Source of the DNA: Polytrichum commune
Lineage: Eukaryota; Streptophyta; Polytrichopsida; Polytrichales; Polytrichaceae
DNA: 64,000 nucleotides
Reading direction: 5' to 3'
Assembly: GCA_950295325.1 (NCBI GenBank)
Contig: OX485809.1
Location: forward strand, 19,218,001-19,282,000
Positions 58,073 to 64,000 of this stretch are shown here, one piece after another. Below the pieces are notes generated by a model. The model was not told the origin of the DNA. It ran no database searches and worked only from the letters and a program-made list of their open reading frames with translations. Within the stretch, counting starts at the first letter, position 1; every line of letters begins with the position of its first letter. Both the position numbers and the translations under genes were made by a program.

Positions 58073-59046
58073 TGTCGCAACCCTTGCTAGGTCCCTTAAT
58101 AATCTTGCCAATTTTCAATTCTAGCAAAGGTTACGAGTCGCTAACCCTTCGCATTCCGCCATGCTAATGGATAGCTCCTCTTACCCCGGACCAATAGTTC
58201 ATAGGAGGGAACCAACCCTCCTACTTTGCTTTCGGGACTCACCCCTTAATCGGTAACCCATTTCCGCAATGTGGACTTCCATCCATGGAAGTCCAATCCT
58301 ATGTTGATCATCGCGTTGCCGGAGCAACACTACAACAACCCGAAGCATACTCGGCAACTATGGCCTCACAATAGGCCAAAGCCCATGGAGGCCTTGCCGT
58401 TCGGCCTCGGGTGGGTGAGGCCACACCACCTCACCCATATAAGCCTCTAGTACTTCACGCGGGGCCCCTACCCCACCGTCAACCAACCTCTTGTCTCTCT
58501 ACCAAGAGTTGGGGCCAAGTGGACATTTTCCCTTAGCCGCTGGGCCTAGAAGCCCCCAGCAGCTTCAGACCATCATAACTTCCTTGTATGATGTCTGATT
58601 CCAGCAACCAACCACTCCATCTTCATCTACGCTTCACGTAGATGCCGATGGACTCCTCACTTGCCCCATTCGGGCAAGTGCTAAGGAAGTTATGCCTGTT
58701 TGAACCTTGGCAGTCCCGGGAATCACTCCCAGGCACTGCTGTACCAGGGCGCTGTCCCGGGACAGCGCCCCACTCAAATGGCCATAACTCCTAGCTCCCA
58801 CCTCCGCTTGAGGTGATCTTGAGCATTCTAGAATCACCACGCCATGAGCTACGCATAGCTCATGGCCTTACCCTCATGCCTCCTAGTCTTTGTGGGTGGG
58901 GAGGCGTTCCCAACGCCCGGGGCCCTCACCCACACTAGCATCACTTGGGCCCTCTCACCAACGGCGCCACAAGTCCCGGGTGTCACTCCGGGGTCCCCCT
59001 TGTGCCCATGGTGTTTCGGGCACTCCTCATGGAGAGGTGCGCGACA
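58073..59046 (-). mobile_element. 3' LTR of a decayed chromovirus
   Basis: 974 bp. On the minus strand it runs from TGTCGCGCACC to GGGTTGCGACA. The internal region ends just before it with a purine-rich tract (TTTGGTGGGGGTGAG), the expected polypurine tract next to a 3' LTR. It starts within a satellite unit (after CCCTACAG), so the element jumped into the array. Confidence 0.9.
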
Positions 59047-62000
59047 CTCACCCCCACCAAACGGAGTCGATGCCCTCATCGACTATACTCGTAGTCGGCA
59101 CACCAATTCTCAAGTTGCCATCCTCTATGGTGCGGCATTGTGTTTACCTTAGGGCGCGACCCCCACAATGCATCTTCAAATTTGGCATAGTCCCAAAGGT
59201 GTCGTTCCTAGGTGGTCCGTTAGCGACCTTGGATCTCTCCTCCAAGGACCTAACCTACACTAGACCCACCTACTTTGGGACTCACTTGGGTTGCCCCTCC
59301 TTTGGGGCCTCCCCCGTTAGGCTCCACTAGCCTAACGTGACACATCTAGGCGAGACCTCAACGCTTCCACTAAGTTGTCTCGGTTGCAACTCCGAGATGG
59401 CTTTCCATTGTTAAGCCACGCCTCGATCGCACGGGGGTGATGCCAAGTCCCGCCCGACTCGGTTCCCACTTTGCTCTTTCGAGACATGGGTTCATGACTC
59501 CCATGCGCCAACTCTCGTTAGCTCGCGGGTAGCACTTTTATGAGCACGCGCCATCACCTTGTCCCCGCCCGGACAAGCCCACAATTAAGAAGTTTCTTGG
59601 TTTTATCCAAGGCCCCTCCAAGCCATGGCCCCCAATTACTCGGCTTACCCAACCTAGTTTGGCATATCTATTCCCCCTCTTCCATTAACCAAGCACAAGT
59701 ACAAGACTAGGACCTCATCTCATACTTTTCTCTTTGCACCACTAAAGTTTGGACTTTATTCCCTCAAGCCAAAGAACAAGTTCATGTTGTGGAGCAATTA
59801 GCCTCGAAGCTAAGTGTGCTACTAGCGTCTCTCCCCCACTAAAGGAGATTGATGTCCTCATCAATGCCTACGCTTCATTTTATTGGAATCCTTAGCCTTA
59901 GTTTCTTCAAAGTGCTTTACCAATTCCTTGCCGTTCATCATGTCTCTTGCCGCGACCCAAACGGCTTCTTTCTCATGGTATCCTCACCATTTCACCAAGT
60001 ACTCCTTTGTACATTTTCTTTCATTTTCACTTGGGCTTCCTACACTTGAGGATGCCCTCTTACCTCATGTTCCAAATGACCTCCACAAGGTCGGGACGTG
60101 GCCTAACCACTTGCTTGTGATCGGGCCACAAGGTGTCGTCCTAAAATGACTTTCGTAATGAGACATGAAATGTCGGATGCACTTTGATCTCGGGCGGTAA
60201 TTAATTCCAACTTATACATGTCCTTGAACACTTGTTCCACAATGGAAAACGAAGCTCCAATTTTGGACATGAACTTTTGGAGTAAGGCCTTTGGGCAAGG
60301 TGAAGTTGTCCACATTCAACAACACCTTATTGGCCCACCTCATACTCCACTTCGCGTCTTCCGGCATTGATTTGCACTCCGTAGCACCTTCGGGCTTTCT
60401 CCACCAACAACTTGGTCATCTCCAAGACTTGTTTACCATCCTTGGCCAAGTCCTCACCATCTTGGTTGAACTCTAGTGTTGAATGTGCCCCCTCGAGAGC
60501 TAGGTTAATAGGTTGGAGCGCATCCACTCCATAAGCCACCACGAAAGACCACCCCTTGGTAGCCAAGTGCGTGGCTACATTGCAATTACACTCCGCTCGA
60601 CCCACATAGTCCGCCCAATCTCCTTGGTCCGCCCCCACTAAGTTCCTCAAGTATTGCTTCAAGACTCCATTCACACGCTCCGCTTTCCCATCCATTTGGG
60701 AATGCAAGGTCGTTCTAAACCTTAGTTTCATTCCGACTTCCTTAGAGAAATGCATTGAAAATGCACTTGTGAACTTTGGATCTTGATCCCACACAATCAC
60801 TCTTGGCAACCCGTGGTGCCTCAACCATCCTTTGAGAAAAGGCTATGCGGTCTCCAACGCGGTGGCGGTTCCCACAATCGGCACCATGTGTGCCAACTTG
60901 GCAAACCGCTCAACCATCAACAAGATGGCATCATATCCATGTGACTCCGGCAAACTTGTGATCAAGTCCATGCACATACTATGCCATGGCGCCGACGGGA
61001 TAGGCAACGGTTGCAAGAAACCGCCTTGCTTTTGGTAAGAGGCTCGGTTCACTTGGCACTTTATTCACGCCTTCACAAAGTGGGTTATATCCTACTTTAT
61101 GCACCGCCAATGGTACCTCTTTGACACCATTCTATGGTGGTTTTCTTTTTCTCCTCTATGGCCGGCAATAGGACTATCATATTCCTCCTTCAAAACCGAT
61201 AGCCTCAACTTGCCTTGTGGCACATACACCCAACTTTGCTTGCACTTGAACAATCCGTCCACCAACTTAACCTCTTTAAGCACCTTGCTCTTGCGAAGCT
61301 CACCTAAAGGTTTTTGTGCCTCGGGGTAGTTAATTTACCCCTCCCGTATCTTGCATCACAAGTTTCCTTCGCCGGCACACATTAGCCACAAGGTTTGGAT
61401 GGTTCTCATTGCTTGGAACTCTTCCCGTCTACTTAGCACATCCGGCACCACATTTCCATGGTCCGGTTTGTGGACCAAATCCACCTTCATAAGCGCCAAA
61501 CTATCATGCCACCGCAATGACTTGGCACTCACTTGCGCTTGTATATGTTAACATACTTTTAGGACACATTGTCCATGTAGACCTTTGCTTTGTGCGATCC
61601 CAAATAATGTCGCCACATCTTCAAGCAATGCACTACGGCAAAGAAGTTCTTTGTCATGAGTTGGTTGTCTTCTTTGACAACCATCGAGCCTCAAGCCCCC
61701 ATATGCAAAGGCCATCCATCTTACATTAACAATCCATCATTGGCAAAGTTACTCGCCCCCGTAAGCACCTCAAAAGGTTTGTCAAGCTCCACGAACTTGA
61801 GCACGGGCGGCGAAGAGAACTTGCTCTTAAGCTCCCCAAAGACTTGGTGACAAGGCTAGTCCCACTCTTAGGATAGCCATTTCTTTCACAAGTCGGACAA
61901 CCATCGAGCTTCATGCTCCCATATGCAATGGCCATTTTTTTTTTTTTTTTTTAACATCAACATCCGCCAATGGTAAAGTGACTCGCCCCCGTATGCACCT

Positions 62001-63040
62001 CAAAAGGTTTGGCAAACTCCGCAAGCTTGAGCGCGGGCGGCAAAGACAACTTTCTCTTAAGCTTCCCAATGGCTTGGTAGCACGGCTCATCCCACTATTG
62101 GGATAGCCATTTCTTGCACAAGCCGGACAAGGTTCGACAACCATGGAGCTTAATGCTCTCATAAGCAATGGTCATCCATCTTGGATCAACATCCGCCAAT
62201 GATAAAGTCCTTCGTCTCCATGTGCACCTCAAAATGCTTATGAAAACCCGGAAACTTAACCACATCTTGTGAAGGGAACTTGCTCTTGAGCTTCCCAAGG
62301 GCTTGGTGACAAGGCTCATCCCACTCTTGGAATAGCCATTTCCTCAATAAGTCGAGTAAGGCCCTAGCAACCTTAAAACAAATCTAGAATGAAGTGGTGG
62401 TAGTAGTTGGCTAGGCCAACCAATGACCTAAGTTTTTTTTTTTTTTTTTTGAGTCAAGGACCAATTCTCCTCTTGGATTGCCTTGAAATTCTTCATGTTT
62501 GTCCACCCACTTCCTTTGTCACCACATGCCTCAAGAACTCAATTTCTTCTTGAGCAAAGTTGCAATTCACTTCTTGGCGGTAACATTTTGAGCAACACAT
62601 TGGTGAATACATCCTTGTATCTCACCAACATCCTACAAGTATGGTTTGGGGGAGGCCCATCTTTCCTAGCCTCCCCATGAGTTCCTTGGAGTTGCTTCAA
62701 TTGAACCACGACCATTATGTTTACCATATTTCATTTGGTCCATTAAGACCAAATTCAACTTGGGTCCTCCTACCATAGGAGTCCTTGTCAATTTGAACCT
62801 CAATTCTTTGCCATTATGACACATCATAATGCACGGCAAGCACACCGGCTTGCACCTCACATATATCATGTGAGTTTCAAAGAAGGCAGCCTTCACAATG
62901 ACATGCATTTCATCTATTTCACATGGTGTGAAATTTTGACAAAATTTCAATGTCCCACATTGAAAGGTTACATGCATCACGGCCTCCTTTGTCTCATGCG
63001 GTTCGCCCTTTCCAAACCGCACCTTGGTGGGCTTCACCTG
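59047..63040 (-). mobile_element. Decayed Ty3/Metaviridae chromovirus, internal region
   Basis: Minus-strand order is protease end, RT, RNase H, integrase, chromodomain: the Ty3 order. Protease/linker remains (62666-63040) include CEIDEMHVIV and LTRTPM. RT is mostly deleted; a KMLPPRSE piece remains near 62550. RT/RNase H linker sequence (EWDEPCHQALGKLKSKF) is present in three tandem copies at 61726-62340. The integrase has an HHCC region (about 61092-61283) and a DDE core split by a frameshift near 60830: CMDLITSLP, VWDQDPKFTS and GKAERVNGVLKQYLR. A chromodomain-like stretch (EYLVKW, GYHEKEAVWVAARDM) lies at about 59890-60020 with one stop. Gag and the primer-binding side are gone: protease sequence joins LTR sequence directly at 63040/63041. 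Poly-T runs sit at 61936-61952 and 62433-62450. The element cannot be autonomous. Confidence 0.9.
61726..62340 (-). repeat. Tandem triplication of ~205 bp of the pol gene
   Basis: Three diverged copies of the RT/RNase H junction follow one another. Each has, on the plus strand, GCACCTCAAAA, GCTTCCCAA/GCTCCCCAA, TTGGT(G/A)(A/G)CA(A/C)GGCT and GGATAGCCATTTC/GGAATAGCCATTTC words. The middle copy carries a poly-T run at its left edge. An intact pol has one copy. Confidence 0.8.
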
Positions 63041-63646
63041 TCGCAACCCTTGCTAGCCCCCCCTTGACCATCTTGCCAATTTTCAATTCTAGCAAAGGTT
63101 ACGAGTGGCTAACCCTTCGCATTCCGCCATGCTAATGGATAGCTCCTCTTACCCCGGACCAATAGTTCATAGGAGGGAACCAACCCTCCTACTTTGCTTT
63201 CGGGACTCACCCCTTAATCGGTAACCCATTTCCGCAATGTGGACTTCCATCCATGGAAGTCCAATCCTATGTTGATCATCGCGTTGCCGGAGCAACACTA
63301 CAACAACCCGAAGCATACTCGGCAACTATGGCCTCACAATAGGCCAAAGCCCATGGAGGCCTTGCCGTTCGGCCTCGGGTGGGTGAGGCCACACCACCTC
63401 ACCCATATAAGCCTCTAGTACTTCACGCGGGGCCCCTACCCCACCGTCAACCAACCTCTTGTCTCTCTACCAAGAGTTGGGGCCAAGTGGACATTTTCCC
63501 TTAGCCGCTGGGCCTAGAAGCCCCCAGCAGCTTCAGACCATCATAACTTCCTTGTATGATGTCTGATTCCAGCAACCAACCACTCCATCTTCATCTACGC
63601 TTCACGTAGATGCCGATGGACTCCTCACTTGCCCCATTCGGGCAAG
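63041..63646 (-). mobile_element. Truncated 5'-side LTR of the chromovirus
   Basis: It matches 58073-58676 almost perfectly from TGTCGCAACCCTTGCTAG to CATTCGGGCAAG, then switches abruptly to satellite sequence at 63647. About 370 bp of the LTR, its outer part, is missing. The near-identity of the two LTR copies, compared with the more diverged solo LTR at 40 kb, suggests that this copy is young or was homogenised. Confidence 0.88.
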
Positions 63647-63930
63647 ACCCAAACCCAGCCCTCTAAGTGTGGGTGCTCCCTATCGTGACCCAAAACCCAT
63701 TCTGCCAAAAGGTTTGGGTCGCTCGACCCAAACCCAGCCCCTAAGTGTGGATGCTGTCTGTAGTGAGCCTAAACCCATCCTGCCAGAAGGTTTGGGTCGC
63801 TCGACCCAAATCCAGCGCCTAAGTGTGGGTGCTCTCTGTATTGAGCCTGAACCCATCCTCCCAAAAGGTTTGGGTCGCTCGACCCAAACCCAGCCTCTAA
63901 GTGTGGTTGGGATCTGGGTGCCGGTGTGGC
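63647..63930. repeat. Second block of the 78-bp palindrome satellite
   Basis: Palindromes start at 63713, 63791 and 63869, an exact 78-bp period, all with centre CT, whereas the first block has AT or GT. Half a palindrome (GACCCAAA) remains at the junction with the truncated LTR. Spacers are related to the first block (AAGTGTGGGTGCTC, GAACCCATCCT) but diverged. The tail after 63905 leaves the repeat. Confidence 0.93.
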
Positions 63931-64000
63931 CACTGGCCTTCCGAAACCTTTACAAGCCCAATGGCATAGCAGTCATATGAACTTGTATGAGCACTGAGTA

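Noticed and set aside
57048-58167. Long open frames (320-360 codons) on both strands
   Set aside because: They arise because the 78-bp satellite unit is divisible by three and happens to lack stops. Four overlapping frames cannot all be genes, and the peptides are pure repeats.

Overview
This is nuclear DNA of a land plant. The evidence is spliceosomal genes with GT-AG introns, a nuclear-encoded mitochondrial ClpP, an A-type cytochrome P450, a TIR-NBS-LRR immune receptor, CCCTAAA-type telomere-like repeats and several classes of plant transposable element. The TIR-NBS-LRR argues against a grass. Its TIR sequence style (FLSHSGQEK, WPMMEL) reminds me of non-seed plants, but that is an impression and not a proof.

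Layout: (1) 0.1-2.5 kb, minus strand, the 5' exons of a CLPP2-like gene. (2) 3.3-3.8 kb, a MITE carrying a nested short retroposon. (3) 5.5-6.9 kb, a small two-exon gene for an LYR/FMC1-like mitochondrial protein. (4) 9.6-13.2 kb, minus strand, a five-exon TIR-NBS-LRR that reassembles to 928 residues. (5) 17.5-23.0 kb, plus strand, a decayed paralogue of the large unknown gene at 47-53 kb. (6) 23-34.9 kb, repeats: MITEs, a TIR element, a P450 exon relic, a 50-bp minisatellite, a Harbinger-like fragment and two back-to-back giant inverted repeats. (7) 35.1-39.1 kb, an intact four-exon P450 of 540 residues, with broken relatives at 26.9, 39.1 and 43.2 kb. (8) 40-45 kb, a solo LTR, a gag relic, an LTR fragment and a CACTA-like terminus. 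(9) 46.1-54.1 kb, minus strand, a large gene of unknown function (four coding exons, 1,651 residues) with a ParB-like motif near its N-terminus and an FCP1/NIF-type HAD phosphatase domain at its C-terminus. (10) 57-64 kb, a 78-bp satellite interrupted by a decayed chromodomain Ty3 retrotransposon.

The most striking signal is a 20-bp palindrome, TTTGGGTCGNNCGACCCAAA. It has 9-bp arms and a free central dinucleotide, and about 40 well-preserved copies lie between 48.3 and 63.9 kb. In the large unknown gene every intron I can define carries it, and three of the four have expanded it with a different exact period: 158 bp in the 5' intron, 57 bp in the next and 36 bp in the third; the last intron has one copy. 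Copies start shortly after the splice donors of the coding introns. The decayed paralogue 30 kb away, on the other strand, has worn copies just after the matching donors, so the association predates the duplication. The same palindrome seeds a 78-bp satellite 3-4 kb upstream of the gene.

All exon models come from reading splice sites and reading frame by eye. No transcript or database evidence was available.
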